Shown one piece after another: positions 39,236 to 48,258 of a DNA stretch of 64,000 bases. The notes beneath the pieces are model-generated. The model was not told where the DNA came from and ran no database searches. It saw only the letters and a program-made list of their open reading frames with translations. The DNA is from Stenotrophomonas nitritireducens (lineage in GTDB: Bacteria; Pseudomonadota; Gammaproteobacteria; Xanthomonadales; Xanthomonadaceae), in the NCBI RefSeq assembly GCF_001700965.1, contig NZ_CP016756.1, positions 4,020,501 through 4,084,500 of the forward strand, in the 5' to 3' direction. A program made the translations under genes and the position numbers. Positions within the stretch are counted from its first letter, which is position 1, and the number at the start of each line of letters is the position of its first letter.

Positions 39236-40632
39236 AGAACCTCCGAAGCGTAATCGGCCAGGCGCGAACGTTCGCCCCGACGCAGTGTGATGTGTGCACT
39301 GTGCGGCCAATTCTTGAAACGGTCCACCGCATAGGTGAGGCCTGAGGTGGTTTCGGTGAGGTAGGGCGTGTCGATCTGCTCGACGTTGCCCAGGCAGACG
39401 ATCTTGGTGCCGGGGCCGGCGCGGGTGATCAGCGTCTTCATCTGCTTCGGGGTGAGGTTCTGCGCCTCGTCCAGGATCAGGTAACGCGACAGGAAGGTGC
39501 GGCCGCGCATGAAGTTCATCGAGCGGATCTTGATGCGGCTGGCCAGCAGGTCATTGGTGGCCGCGCGGCCCCAGGCGCCGCCGTCCTGGTTGTGGGTCAG
39601 CACTTCCAGGTTGTCGGTGAGTGCGCCCATCCACGGCGTCATCTTTTCTTCCTCGGTGCCGGGCAGGAAGCCGATGTCCTCGCCGACGCTGACCGTGGCG
39701 CGGGTCATGATGATCTCGCGGTAACGCTGCGTGTCCATGGTCTGCGCCAGGCCGGCGGCCAGCGCCAGCAGCGTTTTGCCGGTGCCGGCGGTGCCGAGCA
39801 GGGTGACGAAGTCGATCTCCGGGTCCATCAATGCGTTGAGGGCGAAGTTCTGCTCGCGGTTGCGCGCGGTGATGCCCCAGACCGAATGCGAGCCGTGGCG
39901 GAAGTCGTTGACCAGCGACAAGGTGACGCGGCCATCGCCTTCGACCTTGGCCACCTTCAGCTCGACTTCGTCGTCGCCGGGCAGGTAGGCGTACTGGTTG
40001 GGATGCCAGTCCTCGTCGTCGGCGGCCATGATCTCGTAACTGGTGCGGCCCTTGTCGCTCCAGCTGCGCAGGCTTTCGCTGTGCTTCTTCCAGAAATCCT
40101 CCGGCAGCTGGGTGGCGCCGGTGTAGAGCAGGCTGAAATCGTCCAGCGCGCGGTCGTTCTCGTAATCCTCCGAATCAATGCCGGCAATGGCAGCCTTGAT
40201 GCGCAGGTTGATGTCCTTGGAGATGAACACCACCGGGGTTTCCGGGTGCTGTTCCTTCAATGCCAGGATCGCGCCGAGGATGGCGTTGTCCGGGATAACC
40301 TTGCCGAAACTCTTGCCAGCCTCGAAATGGCTGGTCTGGAAGTAGAGGTTGCCGGCGCTGTGCGCGCCGCGCAGTTGCAGGCCCTTGGGTTGCGCCAGCG
40401 GCACGCCGTTCTGCACGCTGCCGATGCCGGATGCTTCGATCAGCTCATTGAGGAAACGGCTCACCTGGCGGGCGTTGCGGCTCGCCTCGGTAGTGCCCTT
40501 CTTGCCGTTGTCCAGCTCCTCGATCACCTGCATGGGCAGGTAGACATCGTGTTCCTCGAATTTGAACAGCGCGGTCGGATCGTGCATCAGCACGTTGGTA
40601 TCCAGTACGTAGATGCGCTTGCCTCGGGTCAT
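39232..40632 (-). CDS. PhoH-family ATPase with PIN domain
   Basis: A 466-residue protein of the PhoH2/YlaK type. The N-terminal PIN domain (about 1-140, KRIYVLDTNVLMHDPTALFKFEEHDVYLPMQVIEELD) carries acidic nuclease residues. The C-terminal PhoH P-loop ATPase domain has [18 protein letters not shown] near residue 250 and Walker B RYLILDEAQNLTPKQMKTLITRAGPGTKIVCLGN. PIN-PhoH proteins have been described as RNA helicase-ribonucleases; the targets here are unknown. ATG 40632 is chosen because MTRGKRIYVLDTN is the family start. Confidence 0.9.
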   Translation of the reverse strand: MTRGKRIYVLDTNVLMHDPTALFKFEEHDVYLPMQVIEELDNGKKGTTEASRNARQVSRFLNELIEASGIGSVQNGVPLAQPKGLQLRGAHSAGNLYFQTSHFEAGKSFGKVIPDNAILGAILALKEQHPETPVVFISKDINLRIKAAIAGIDSEDYENDRALDDFSLLYTGATQLPEDFWKKHSESLRSWSDKGRTSYEIMAADDEDWHPNQYAYLPGDDEVELKVAKVEGDGRVTLSLVNDFRHGSHSVWGITARNREQNFALNALMDPEIDFVTLLGTAGTGKTLLALAAGLAQTMDTQRYREIIMTRATVSVGEDIGFLPGTEEEKMTPWMGALTDNLEVLTHNQDGGAWGRAATNDLLASRIKIRSMNFMRGRTFLSRYLILDEAQNLTPKQMKTLITRAGPGTKIVCLGNVEQIDTPYLTETTSGLTYAVDRFKNWPHSAHITLRRGERSRLADYASEVL

Positions 40633-40714
40633 CGTCGATTCCTGGTGGCGGGACAGGGTCACGCCATCGCACCTGCAGGGCAGGGCGATGACATGGGTTG
40701 GAACGGGAGGTGGG

Positions 40715-41194
40715 TCACTTGGTTTGAGCGGCCTTCAGTGCTTCCAGCACGGCATCGGCATGGCCGGCGACTTTGACCTTGCGCCATTCCTGCACGAGCT
40801 GGCTGTCAGGAGAGATCAGAAAGGTACTGCGTTCGATGCCGCGTACCTGCTTGCCGTACATGTTCTTCATCTTGATCACGTCGAAGGCGGTGCACAGCGC
40901 TTCATCCGTGTCGCTGATCAAGGGGAACTTGAAGCCCTGCTTGGCGCAGAAGTTGTCGTGCGACTTCAGCGAGTCGCGGGAGATGCCGAACACCTGTGCC
41001 CCGGCGCGCTTGAACTTTGGCAGCAGGGCGTTGAAGTCCAGGCCTTCGGTGGTGCAGCCGGGGGTGCTGTCCTTCGGGTAGAAGTACAACACCAGCCATT
41101 GGCCGGCGAGGTCGCCGAGGCTTGTGGTGGTGCCGCCGGACAGTGCCAGCGGCAGCTCGAGGGTGTTTCGGTCCAGGGTATCGCCGATGTTCAT
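40715..41194 (-). CDS. bcp: Thioredoxin-dependent peroxiredoxin Bcp
   Basis: A 159-residue peroxiredoxin Q/BCP that reduces hydrogen and organic peroxides. The peroxidatic cysteine is C47 in YFYPKDSTPGCTTE. The second cysteine of the E. coli type (five residues later) is absent; instead C83 in SHDNFCAKQGFKFPL corresponds to the C48/C84 pair described for X. campestris BCP. It stands between gcvR and phoH on the same strand with gaps of about 80 bp. Confidence 0.93.
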   Translation of the reverse strand: MNIGDTLDRNTLELPLALSGGTTTSLGDLAGQWLVLYFYPKDSTPGCTTEGLDFNALLPKFKRAGAQVFGISRDSLKSHDNFCAKQGFKFPLISDTDEALCTAFDVIKMKNMYGKQVRGIERSTFLISPDSQLVQEWRKVKVAGHADAVLEALKAAQTK

Positions 41195-41272
41195 CAGATC
41201 CTTTCCGGAGCCTGGGGTAATTCGATTGCAGTTACATGAAACGCCGCGCGCCTGTGACGGGCGCGCGAAACA

Positions 41273-41833
41273 TCAGAACTTCATCGGGTCCATGATCGCG
41301 TCCAGGTTGAGGTGGTCGCAGAATTCGAGGAAATCGTCGCGCAGCGCGGCGATGTGCATGTTGGAGGGAACACCAATGGTGATCTGCGCGGAGAACATCT
41401 CCGCGCCGGTCTGCATGGCCTGGTAACGCGTGCTCTGCAGGTTCTCGATGGTGATGCCCTGGCGGTCGAAAAAGTCGGCCAGCTGGAACAGGATGCCCGG
41501 CTTGTCGGCGGCAACGACCTCGACGATATAGGGCAGCAGGTTGGACTGGGCCTGCTTTGCGGCGGTGCGGTACCACACCAGCTTCAGGTTCTCCTCGCGC
41601 TCAAGCCGGGTCAACATCGCCTCGAGCTTGGCCACCGCATCCCAGGAGCCGGTGGCCAGGGTGGTGACGGACACGTCGCGGCCCACGGTGGCAAGGCGGG
41701 CATCAACCAGGTTGCAGCCGCTGTCGGCGATTCGACGGGTGACGGACAGCAGAGGGGACTCCGGATGCGTCGTATAGGCGTTGATCAGGAGGTGGTTTTC
41801 GGTCGGCAGCGGCCGCGGCGTGGTGTCGGTCAA
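41273..41833 (-). CDS. gcvR: Glycine cleavage system transcriptional repressor GcvR-like (ACT domains)
   Basis: About 186 residues with two ACT domains: NHLLINAYTTHPESPLLSVTRRIADSGCNLVDARLATVG and LLPYIVEVVAADKPGILFQLADFFDRQGITIENLQSTRYQ. In E. coli GcvR binds GcvA to repress the glycine cleavage operon; such a partner is not in this window. No ATG exists in frame; TTG 41833 (LTDTTPRP...) is the best start, TTG 41923 an alternative. It is divergent from dapA, the same neighbourhood as in many gammaproteobacteria. Confidence 0.85.
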   Translation of the reverse strand: MTDTTPRPLPTENHLLINAYTTHPESPLLSVTRRIADSGCNLVDARLATVGRDVSVTTLATGSWDAVAKLEAMLTRLEREENLKLVWYRTAAKQAQSNLLPYIVEVVAADKPGILFQLADFFDRQGITIENLQSTRYQAMQTGAEMFSAQITIGVPSNMHIAALRDDFLEFCDHLNLDAIMDPMKF

Positions 41834-41898
41834 GGTGGTTCCGGGAGCTAGAGAGTCTGAACAACACCGTTGAAGGGCTGTTCGTTGGTGTCCAGCAT

Positions 41899-41925
41899 AC
41901 TTGCCCGTGCTTTCGACCGGCAAGT
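41899..41925. promoter_or_regulatory. Inverted repeat in the gcvR-dapA divergent region
   Basis: ACTTGCC (41899-41905) and GGCAAGT (41919-41925) are perfect 7-bp arms 13 bp apart, centred between two divergent genes. It may be an operator; no known regulator can be assigned. Confidence 0.35.
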
Positions 41926-41993
41926 AACATGCCTTCGGTCACGAACCCGCCGACCGGCGGGCTTCTTTACCCCCACGAAGAGCGACTGACCCT

Positions 41994-42887
41994 TTGTCCA
42001 TATCTGGTCTCATCACCGCGCTGGCGACGCCTTTCCAGGCCGACGGCGCACTCGATCCTGAGGGCTGGCAGCGCCTGCTGGCCCAGCAGCTCAAGGGCGG
42101 CGTCCAGGGTGTAGTCGTGGCTGGCTCCACCGGCGAAGCCTCCACCCTGTCCGACGATGAATACGATGGCCTGCTGCGCAGCGCCGTGGCGGCCTTCGCC
42201 GGCAAGGTGCCGGTGCTGGCCGGTACCGGCCTGTCCGGCACCGCCCGGACCATTGCCCTGACCAAACGGGCGGCCGCCCAAGGCGCTACCCATGCGCTGG
42301 TGGTCACCCCGCCTTATGTACGCCCCACCCAGGAAGGCCTGCGCCAGCATTATCTGGCGGTGGCCGAGCAGGGCGGCTTGCCGGTGGTGCTGTACAACGT
42401 GCCCGGGCGCACCGGCTGCGATCTGCTGCCGGAGACCGTTGCCGCGCTGGCCGCGCACCCGAACATCGTCGGCATCAAGGAAGCGGTCGGCGATACCTCG
42501 CGGCTGAAGGCTCTGCTGGAGCTGCGCAGCAGCAGCTTCGCCATCCTCAGTGGTGACGACGGCACGGCCGCCCGTTCCATGCTGTCCGGTGCCGATGGCC
42601 TGATTTCGGTGGGCTCCAATGTGCTGCCAGGGGCTTACCGGACGCTGTGCGATCTTGCCCGCGCCGGCCAGCATGAGCCGGCCGAGGCCTGGGATGCCCG
42701 CCTGCAGCCGTACCACGATTTTTGCGGTGTCGAGTCCAATCCCATTCCGGTCAAGGCGCTGTTGCAGCGCATTGGTATCGGTCAGGGCCTGCGCTTGCCG
42801 CTGCTTCCGCTTTCTGCGCCGCACCACGCACATGCCGATCATCTGGCCGCTGACGTGGACGCGTTGGAAGAACTATCCAGCCGCTGA
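41994..42887 (+). CDS. dapA: 4-hydroxy-tetrahydrodipicolinate synthase
   Basis: A 297-residue class I aldolase of lysine/diaminopimelate synthesis, condensing pyruvate with aspartate semialdehyde. It has [18 protein letters not shown] at the start, [17 protein letters not shown] near residue 42, the [16 protein letters not shown] tyrosine near 135 and the Schiff-base lysine in [11 protein letters not shown] near 163. Start is TTG 41994, the first codon before the family N-terminus SISGLITAL; no in-frame ATG is near. A BamC-like lipoprotein gene follows, as nlpB/bamC follows dapA in E. coli. Confidence 0.94.
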   Translation: MSISGLITALATPFQADGALDPEGWQRLLAQQLKGGVQGVVVAGSTGEASTLSDDEYDGLLRSAVAAFAGKVPVLAGTGLSGTARTIALTKRAAAQGATHALVVTPPYVRPTQEGLRQHYLAVAEQGGLPVVLYNVPGRTGCDLLPETVAALAAHPNIVGIKEAVGDTSRLKALLELRSSSFAILSGDDGTAARSMLSGADGLISVGSNVLPGAYRTLCDLARAGQHEPAEAWDARLQPYHDFCGVESNPIPVKALLQRIGIGQGLRLPLLPLSAPHHAHADHLAADVDALEELSSR

Positions 42888-42917
42888 TTCGGCGGCCTGA
42901 ACTCTGGAGATTCACCC

Positions 42918-43433
42918 ATGCGTCAAACCTCTACCGTTCGCGTGTTCTCGCTGGTGCTGCTGGGCGTTGTCACCGCCGTGGCGACTTCCGGCTGCTTCTT
43001 CAAGCGCGGTGCCCGTGGCGACTACGCGCTGGCCCCAGAAGCGCGCCCGCTGGAAGTGCCGCCGGACCTGAACCTGCCCAGCACTGCTGGCTCGGCGCCG
43101 ATCCCGGCACTGGCCTCGGCCGCCAAGCCCGCCGCTGCTTCGGCAGCCACCGTGGCCTCGTCGCAGAGCGGCTTCACCGTCAGCGGCAGCCGTGACGAGG
43201 TCTTCGGCAAGGTCGGTGAGGCACTTGCCGGCGTCGAAGGCGTGACCATCGCCAGCCGCGCGCAGCTGCTCGGTTCCTATGATGTGGCCTATGAAGGCAG
43301 CAACTTCCTGGTGCGCGTGGTCGCTGTTGATGCCGGTGCCTATGTGTCGGCGGTGGACCCGCGCGGCATGCCGGCCACCGATGCGGCCGCAACCAAGCTG
43401 ATTGCGGCGTTGAAGGCCAAGCTGGCCGGCTGA
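42918..43433 (+). CDS. BamC/NlpB-like lipoprotein, short form
   Basis: A 171-residue lipoprotein with signal peptide and lipobox TSGC (cysteine near residue 26). The mature N-terminus has DYALAPEARPLEVPPDLNLP, resembling the N-terminal segment by which BamC contacts BamD. After an alanine-rich linker there is one compact domain (GFTVSGSRDEVFGKVGEALAGVEGVTIASRAQLLGSYDVAYEGSNFLVRVVAV). It is half the size of E. coli BamC (two such domains). The position 30 bp behind dapA equals that of bamC in enterics. Assignment to the Bam complex is inference. Confidence 0.72.
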   Translation: MRQTSTVRVFSLVLLGVVTAVATSGCFFKRGARGDYALAPEARPLEVPPDLNLPSTAGSAPIPALASAAKPAAASAATVASSQSGFTVSGSRDEVFGKVGEALAGVEGVTIASRAQLLGSYDVAYEGSNFLVRVVAVDAGAYVSAVDPRGMPATDAAATKLIAALKAKLAG

Positions 43434-43452
43434 TGCCGGTGGCTTGGGGATG

Positions 43453-43490
43453 AAAAAAGGGCGCCGCGTAAGCTGGCGCCCTTTCTGTTT
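43453..43490. terminator. Bidirectional terminator between BamC-like gene and fdxA
   Basis: AAAGGGCGCC and GGCGCCCTTT form a 10-bp stem with TTTCTGTTT on the plus side and TTTTTTC on the minus side, serving both convergent genes. Confidence 0.88.
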
Positions 43491-43521
43491 GGCTGGCTGC
43501 AGTGGCTGGCGGTTGCGGCGC

Positions 43522-43845
43522 TCAGCGTTCCAGCAGCTTGAGCTTGTCCGGCTTGCCGTCCCATTCGGCGGCATCGGTCGGTGGTTCCTTGCGCACGGTG
43601 AGCACCGGCCAGGCCTTGGCCAGCTCGGCATTGAGCGCGACAAAGCCTTCCTGGCCGGCCGGCACATCGTCCTCTGGGAAGATGGCGTTGACCGGGCACT
43701 CGGGCTCGCACAGGGTGCAATCAATGCATTCGTCAGGGTCGATCACCAGGAAGTTGGGGCCTTCGTGGAAGCAATCCACGGGGCAGACTTCGACGCAATC
43801 GGTGTGTTTGCACTTGATGCAGTTTTCGGTAACGACAAAAGGCAT
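43522..43845 (-). CDS. fdxA: Ferredoxin FdxA (7Fe-8S)
   Basis: A 107-residue electron carrier with the [3Fe-4S][4Fe-4S] pattern: [18 protein letters not shown] (residues 9-26) and [23 protein letters not shown] (about 40-62), then a C-terminal extension typical of Azotobacter FdI-like proteins ([16 protein letters not shown]). The ATG at 43845 gives the canonical [12 protein letters not shown] start. It is convergent with the BamC-like gene and monocistronic. Confidence 0.95.
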   Translation of the reverse strand: MPFVVTENCIKCKHTDCVEVCPVDCFHEGPNFLVIDPDECIDCTLCEPECPVNAIFPEDDVPAGQEGFVALNAELAKAWPVLTVRKEPPTDAAEWDGKPDKLKLLER

Positions 43846-43982
43846 GGTGGGGTCCGGCGTTGAGCCCTGCAATTCTAGATCAGGATGCAGGCGATGGGCG
43901 TGGGTATTCTCATTGGCCGGGCTTGCTGGCGCAGCGAGGGGTACCGGAGCCAGGGCAAGGGGCACTGGCGGGGTGTACAAAG

Positions 43983-44011
43983 CAAAAAACCCCGCAGGGC
44001 GGGGCTTTTTG
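43983..44011 (-). terminator. Terminator of tRNA-Glu
   Basis: Stem AACCCCGC / GCGGGGCTT with T tracts on the minus strand, 16 nt beyond the tRNA 3' end. Confidence 0.85.
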
Positions 44012-44026
44012 TTTCGCAGACGGAGC

Positions 44027-44101
44027 TGGCGCTCCCTAGGGGACTCGAACCCCTGTTTTAGCCTTGAGAGGGCCACGTCCTAACCACTAGACGAAGGGAG
44101 C
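44027..44101 (-). tRNA. tRNA-Glu (CTC)
   Basis: A 75-nt tRNA: acceptor GCTCCCT / AGGGAGC, discriminator G and encoded CCA. The anticodon arm TGGCC-CTCTCAA-GGCTA gives anticodon CTC (codon GAG). The T arm AGGGGTTCGAGTCCCCT is canonical. Its 5' end lies 3 bp from the -35 box of the divergent pcnB promoter. Confidence 0.95.
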
Positions 44102-44104
44102 GTT

Positions 44105-44133
44105 TTGTTCGCGTCTGGCTAGCGCGCTAGTAT
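44105..44133 (+). promoter_or_regulatory. Candidate pcnB promoter
   Basis: TTGTTC (44105-44110), a 17-bp spacer and TAGTAT (44128-44133) form a good sigma-70 promoter immediately upstream of the tRNA-Glu gene on the other strand. Transcription would start near 44140. Confidence 0.55.
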
Positions 44134-44143
44134 ATGCATCTGG

Positions 44144-45517
44144 TTGCCGCTCGGCAATCCCGTAAACCCAACTGGAAGCGCCAACATCAATTCCATAGTT
44201 ACAACGCCGTTCACCGTCCGCGTGATTCCGCGCGACCAGCACAGCATCTCGCGCCGGGACATCAGCCCCAATGCGCTCAGGGTGCTCTACCGTCTGCGCG
44301 AATCCGGCTTCGGCGCCTATCTTGTCGGTGGCGCCGTGCGTGACCTTCTAGTAGGTGGACGCCCCAAGGATTTCGACGTTGCCACCGACGCAACGCCGGA
44401 GCAGGTCAAACAGCTGTTCCGCAATTGCCGCCTGATCGGGCGCCGCTTCCGCCTTGCGCATGTGGTGTTCGGCCGCGAGATCATCGAGGTGGCGACGTTC
44501 CGCGCCAATGTTGATGACGGCAGCGGCGACCGCGAGGTCGAGAACGGCATGCTGGTCCGCGACAACGTCTACGGCACCATCGAAGACGATGCGGTCCGTC
44601 GCGACTTCACCTGCAACGCACTGTATTACGCGATCGAGGACTTCTCGGTGCGCGATTACACCGGTGGCTTCGAAGACGTGATGGCCCGCCGGATGAAGCT
44701 GATCGGCGACCCCGAGCAGCGCTATCGTGAAGACCCGGTGCGCATGCTGCGGGCGGTGCGGCTGGCAGCCAAGCTGAACTTCGAGATCGAGGCGGCCACG
44801 GCCGAACCCATCCCGCGTCTGGCCAACCTGCTGAGCGAGGCTGCGCCGGCTCGCCTGTTCGAGGAAGTGCTGAAGCTGTTCCTGTCCGGGCATGGCGTGG
44901 CCAGCTTCGAAGGATTGGAGCGCTATGGCCTGCTGGCGGTGCTGTTCCCGGAAAGCGCCGCAGCGCTGAAGAGCAATCGCAGTGGTGCTCTGCGCCGCAT
45001 TTTGATCGATGGCCTGCGCAATACCGACGAGCGTGTCGCCAACGAGGAGCCGGTGTCGCCGGCCTTCCTGTTCGCGCTGCTGCTGTGGCCGGCCTTCTGT
45101 CGCGCGCTGATTGGCCTGCAGAAGCAGGGCCTGGCGCCGGAAGAGGCGCAGCGCCGTGCTGCCGACCGGGTCACCCTGCACCAGCTCAGCACCATTGCGC
45201 TGCCGCGCCGCTTCTCGCTGCCGATGCAGGAGATCTGGCTGCTGCAGTCGCGTTTCAGCTCGCGCCAGCGCAAGCGCGTGATGCGTACCTTGAGCCACCC
45301 GCGCTTCCGTGCAGCGTTCGATTTCCTGGCCCTGCGCCAAGCCGCGTCCAGCGAGCACCAGGAAGACATCACGTTCTGGCGCGAGGCACAGGCACAGGCT
45401 GGCCACGAGCTGGGTGTGGAACTGGATTCAGTCCATACCGACGGGGAGGTCGAAGAGGGCGCGCCGCGTCGTCGTCGACGTCGTCGTCCCCGCGGTAGCG
45501 CAGCTGCGGGCGAGTAG
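44144..45517 (+). CDS. pcnB: Poly(A) polymerase I
   Basis: Up to 457 residues. The nucleotidyltransferase domain has YLVGGAVRDLLVGGRPKDFDVATDATPEQVK near residue 60, the RRFRLAHVVFGREIIEVATFR block and RRDFTCNALYY. The RNA-binding domain holds YREDPVRMLRAVRLAAKLNF. The C-terminus is very basic (RRRRRRRPRG). It adds 3' tails that promote RNA decay. No in-frame ATG precedes the domain; TTG 44144 is the first recognised start, but AUC 44186 with GGAAG seven bases before it, or GTG 44222, are alternatives. E. coli pcnB also starts with a non-AUG codon (AUU). Confidence 0.92.
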   Translation: MPLGNPVNPTGSANINSIVTTPFTVRVIPRDQHSISRRDISPNALRVLYRLRESGFGAYLVGGAVRDLLVGGRPKDFDVATDATPEQVKQLFRNCRLIGRRFRLAHVVFGREIIEVATFRANVDDGSGDREVENGMLVRDNVYGTIEDDAVRRDFTCNALYYAIEDFSVRDYTGGFEDVMARRMKLIGDPEQRYREDPVRMLRAVRLAAKLNFEIEAATAEPIPRLANLLSEAAPARLFEEVLKLFLSGHGVASFEGLERYGLLAVLFPESAAALKSNRSGALRRILIDGLRNTDERVANEEPVSPAFLFALLLWPAFCRALIGLQKQGLAPEEAQRRAADRVTLHQLSTIALPRRFSLPMQEIWLLQSRFSSRQRKRVMRTLSHPRFRAAFDFLALRQAASSEHQEDITFWREAQAQAGHELGVELDSVHTDGEVEEGAPRRRRRRRPRGSAAAGE

Positions 45518-45523
45518 GCGGGC

Positions 45524-46012
45524 ATGGTCGTAGCCTGTATCGGACTGGGCGCCAACCTCGGTGACGCGCCCGCCACCCTGCGCGCGGCGATCCAGGTGCT
45601 GGCAGGCCTGCCGGGCACGGAGCTGCTGGCCAGCTCGCGGCTGTACCGCAGCCCGGCCTGGGGCAACGAGGCGCAGCCGGACTTCGTCAATGCAGCCGTG
45701 GCGCTGCAGACCGAGCTGCCGGCGCCGCAGCTGCTGGAGCAGCTGCTGGCAATCGAGCAGCAGTTCGGGCGGGTGCGCGAGCCGGGCCAGCACTGGGGCC
45801 CACGGCTGCTGGATCTGGATCTGCTCCTGTATGCCGAGCAGGTGATCGACCTGCCGCAGCTAAAGGTGCCGCATCCCTTCCTGCACCAGCGCGGCTTCGC
45901 TTTGCTGCCTTTGGCCGATGTCGCGCCGCAGGCCGTCATTCCGGGCCATGGAACAGTGCGGGACGTATTGGTTGGTATCAATACCAGCGGTATCGATCCG
46001 ATAGGGGGATAA
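45524..46012 (+). CDS. folK: 6-hydroxymethyl-7,8-dihydropterin pyrophosphokinase
   Basis: A 162-residue folate enzyme transferring pyrophosphate from ATP to the pterin alcohol. It contains [45 protein letters not shown] and the signature [18 protein letters not shown] near residue 88, with [21 protein letters not shown] after it. It starts 6 bp behind pcnB and 31 bp before panB: the pcnB-folK-panBCD order is widespread in gammaproteobacteria. Confidence 0.94.
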   Translation: MVVACIGLGANLGDAPATLRAAIQVLAGLPGTELLASSRLYRSPAWGNEAQPDFVNAAVALQTELPAPQLLEQLLAIEQQFGRVREPGQHWGPRLLDLDLLLYAEQVIDLPQLKVPHPFLHQRGFALLPLADVAPQAVIPGHGTVRDVLVGINTSGIDPIGG

Positions 46013-46043
46013 TGGGCGGCTCATAAGCCACCGTTATGACCAC

Positions 46044-46859
46044 ATGAGCACACACGCAGATAGCAAGCCCTGGACCGTACCCGCCCTGGCCGAGGCCAAG
46101 CGCAACGGCCAGAAGCTGGTGATGTTGACCGCCTACGATGCCGGCTTCGCCCGTGCTTTCGACGCCAATGGCGTGGACCTGATCCTGGTCGGCGATTCGC
46201 TGGGCATGGTGGTGCAGGGGCACGACTCGACGCTGCCGGTCAGCGTTGACGATGTGGTCTATCACACCCGCGCCGTCGCCGGCGTGCTGGAACGTGCGCT
46301 GCTGGTATCGGACCTGCCGTTTGGCGCCGATGCCACCGCCGAACGCGCGCTGGACGCCTCGCTCAAGCTGCTGCAGGCCGGCGCCGAGATGGTCAAGATT
46401 GAAGGTGCCGGCTTCAAGCTGGACATCATCCGCCACCTGGTGGAGCGCGAAATCCCGGTCTGTTCGCACCTGGGCCTGACCCCGCAGTCGGTATTGCGGC
46501 TGGGCGGCTACCGCGTGCAGGGCCGTGGCGATGCCGGCAAGCAGCTGCTCGACGATGCCAAGGCCGTAGCCGAGGCCGGCGCCAGCCTGCTGGTGCTGGA
46601 GTGCGTGCCCACCCCGATTGCCGGGCGCGTCACCGCCGGCGTAACCATTCCCACCATCGGTATTGGTGCCGGCCCCGATTGCGACGGGCAGGTGCTGGTG
46701 CTGCATGACTTCCTCGGTCTGGACAGCGGTCACCGACGTCCCAAGTTCGTCAAGGATTTCCTTGCCGAAGGCGGTTCGGTGGCCGGTGCGGTCCGTGCCT
46801 ATGCCGACGCCGTGCGCGCCGGCATCTTCCCCGACGCAGAGCACGCCTACGCATCATGA
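46044..46859 (+). CDS. panB: 3-methyl-2-oxobutanoate hydroxymethyltransferase
   Basis: A 271-residue TIM-barrel enzyme that adds a hydroxymethyl group from methylene-THF to ketoisovalerate, the first step to pantoate. It has [43 protein letters not shown] near residues 30-70, MVKIEGAG near 115 and [22 protein letters not shown] near 208. The stop overlaps the panC start (ATGA). Confidence 0.96.
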   Translation: MSTHADSKPWTVPALAEAKRNGQKLVMLTAYDAGFARAFDANGVDLILVGDSLGMVVQGHDSTLPVSVDDVVYHTRAVAGVLERALLVSDLPFGADATAERALDASLKLLQAGAEMVKIEGAGFKLDIIRHLVEREIPVCSHLGLTPQSVLRLGGYRVQGRGDAGKQLLDDAKAVAEAGASLLVLECVPTPIAGRVTAGVTIPTIGIGAGPDCDGQVLVLHDFLGLDSGHRRPKFVKDFLAEGGSVAGAVRAYADAVRAGIFPDAEHAYAS

Positions 46860-47698
46860 TCGAAACCGTTACCGAACTTTCCCGGCTGCGCGCCGTTGTC
46901 AGCGGCTGGAAGCGCGAGGGCCTGCGCGTGGCGTTGGTGCCGACCATGGGCAACCTGCATGCCGGCCACTATTCGCTGGTCAAGCTGGCCCGTGAGCACG
47001 CCGACAAGGTGGTTTCCAGCGTGTTCGTCAATCCGACCCAGTTCGGTCCGAACGAGGATTTCACCCGCTACCCGCGCACGCCGGAGGCCGACACCAGTGG
47101 CCTGGAACAGGCCGGCTGCGACGTGCTGTGGCTGCCCACGGTCGAATCGATGTATCCGTTCGGGGTGGAACTGGCTGCCAACGTGCATGTGCCTGGCGTC
47201 AGTTCGCTGCTGGAAGGGGCACATCGCCCGGGGCACTTTGACGGTGTCTGTACGGTGGTCAGCCGCCTGTTCAACCAGGTACAGCCCGACGTGGCCGCGT
47301 TTGGGCGCAAGGACTACCAGCAGCTGGCGGTGATCCAGCAGATGGTGGCCGACCTGGCGTTCCCGATCCAGATCCTGGGCGGCGAGATCGTGCGCGAGGC
47401 CGACGGCCTGGCGATGAGCTCGCGCAACCAGTATCTCACCGCCGACGTGCGGCCGCAGGCCACGGTGATCCGCAAGGTACTGCTGGCCGCGCGCGATGCC
47501 TACCTGGGCGGCGCCGAGCGGGTGGCGGTGGAGCAGGAAGCGGCTGCACGGCTGCAGGCGGCGGGCTACGCGGTGGATTACGCGGTGGTGCGCATGCCCG
47601 ACCTGAGCGAGCCGGGCCAGAGCCACGAAGGTGCCCGCGTGGCGCTGGTGGCGGCCAAACTGGGCAACACCCGCCTGATCGACAACATCGAGTTCTGA
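46856..47698 (+). CDS. panC: Pantoate-beta-alanine ligase
   Basis: A 280-residue ATP-dependent ligase joining pantoate and beta-alanine. It has the HIGH-type motif [18 protein letters not shown] near residue 27, [23 protein letters not shown] near 58, [16 protein letters not shown] near 150 and the KMSKS-like MSSRNQYL near 187. Coupled to panB by a 4-bp overlap. panD follows after 179 bp, a larger gap with a hairpin. Confidence 0.96.
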   Translation: MIETVTELSRLRAVVSGWKREGLRVALVPTMGNLHAGHYSLVKLAREHADKVVSSVFVNPTQFGPNEDFTRYPRTPEADTSGLEQAGCDVLWLPTVESMYPFGVELAANVHVPGVSSLLEGAHRPGHFDGVCTVVSRLFNQVQPDVAAFGRKDYQQLAVIQQMVADLAFPIQILGGEIVREADGLAMSSRNQYLTADVRPQATVIRKVLLAARDAYLGGAERVAVEQEAAARLQAAGYAVDYAVVRMPDLSEPGQSHEGARVALVAAKLGNTRLIDNIEF

Positions 47699-47751
47699 AC
47701 AGGGCAGCGGGCGGACTTCTACTGTCCGACAACCACTGTTCGCGTGACCTT

Positions 47752-47782
47752 CAATGGCGCCCCTGTGGCGCCATTGTTGTCT
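47752..47782 (+). terminator. Hairpin between panC and panD
   Basis: CAATGGCGCC-CCTGT-GGCGCCATTG is a perfect 10-bp stem followed by TTGTCTG. It may attenuate read-through from panBC into panD-pgi. The T run is weak. Confidence 0.55.
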
Positions 47783-47877
47783 GTGTGGAACGCCGCCGGA
47801 TAGGTCATGTTGCAGTGCGGGCAGGGCCCCGCAGCGGTGCTAGACTGCGCTCTTTCTCACGCAGTTTCGGCATTGTC

Positions 47878-48258
47878 ATGCAACTCTCCCTGCTCAAGAC
47901 CAAGATCCACCGCGCCACCGTCACCCATTCGGAGCTGAACTACGAAGGCTCCATCGCGATCGACGACAACCTGCTGCAGGCGACCGGCATCCGCGAGTTT
48001 GAACAGGTGCATATCTGGGACGTGACCAACGGTGCCCGTTTCACCACCTACGCATTGCGGGCAGAAGCCGGCAGTGGCGTCATCTCGCTCAACGGCGGCG
48101 CCGCGCGCCACGTGCAGGTGGGCGACATCATCATCATCGCGGCCTTCGCCAGCATGAGCGAAGCCGAGGCGGACAGCTTCAAGCCCAAGCTCGTCTATGT
48201 TGACGGCGACAACCGCATTTCCCACACCAACGACAGCATCCCCACACAGGCCGCATGA
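47878..48258 (+). CDS. panD: Aspartate 1-decarboxylase (pyruvoyl enzyme precursor)
   Basis: A 126-residue proenzyme making beta-alanine from aspartate. It self-cleaves between G24 and S25 (NYEGSIAID) to create the pyruvoyl cofactor. Other marks are [26 protein letters not shown]-like [16 protein letters not shown] and [28 protein letters not shown] 47878 ([13 protein letters not shown]) is the family start. The stop overlaps pgi by 4 bp. Confidence 0.96.
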   Translation: MQLSLLKTKIHRATVTHSELNYEGSIAIDDNLLQATGIREFEQVHIWDVTNGARFTTYALRAEAGSGVISLNGGAARHVQVGDIIIIAAFASMSEAEADSFKPKLVYVDGDNRISHTNDSIPTQAA

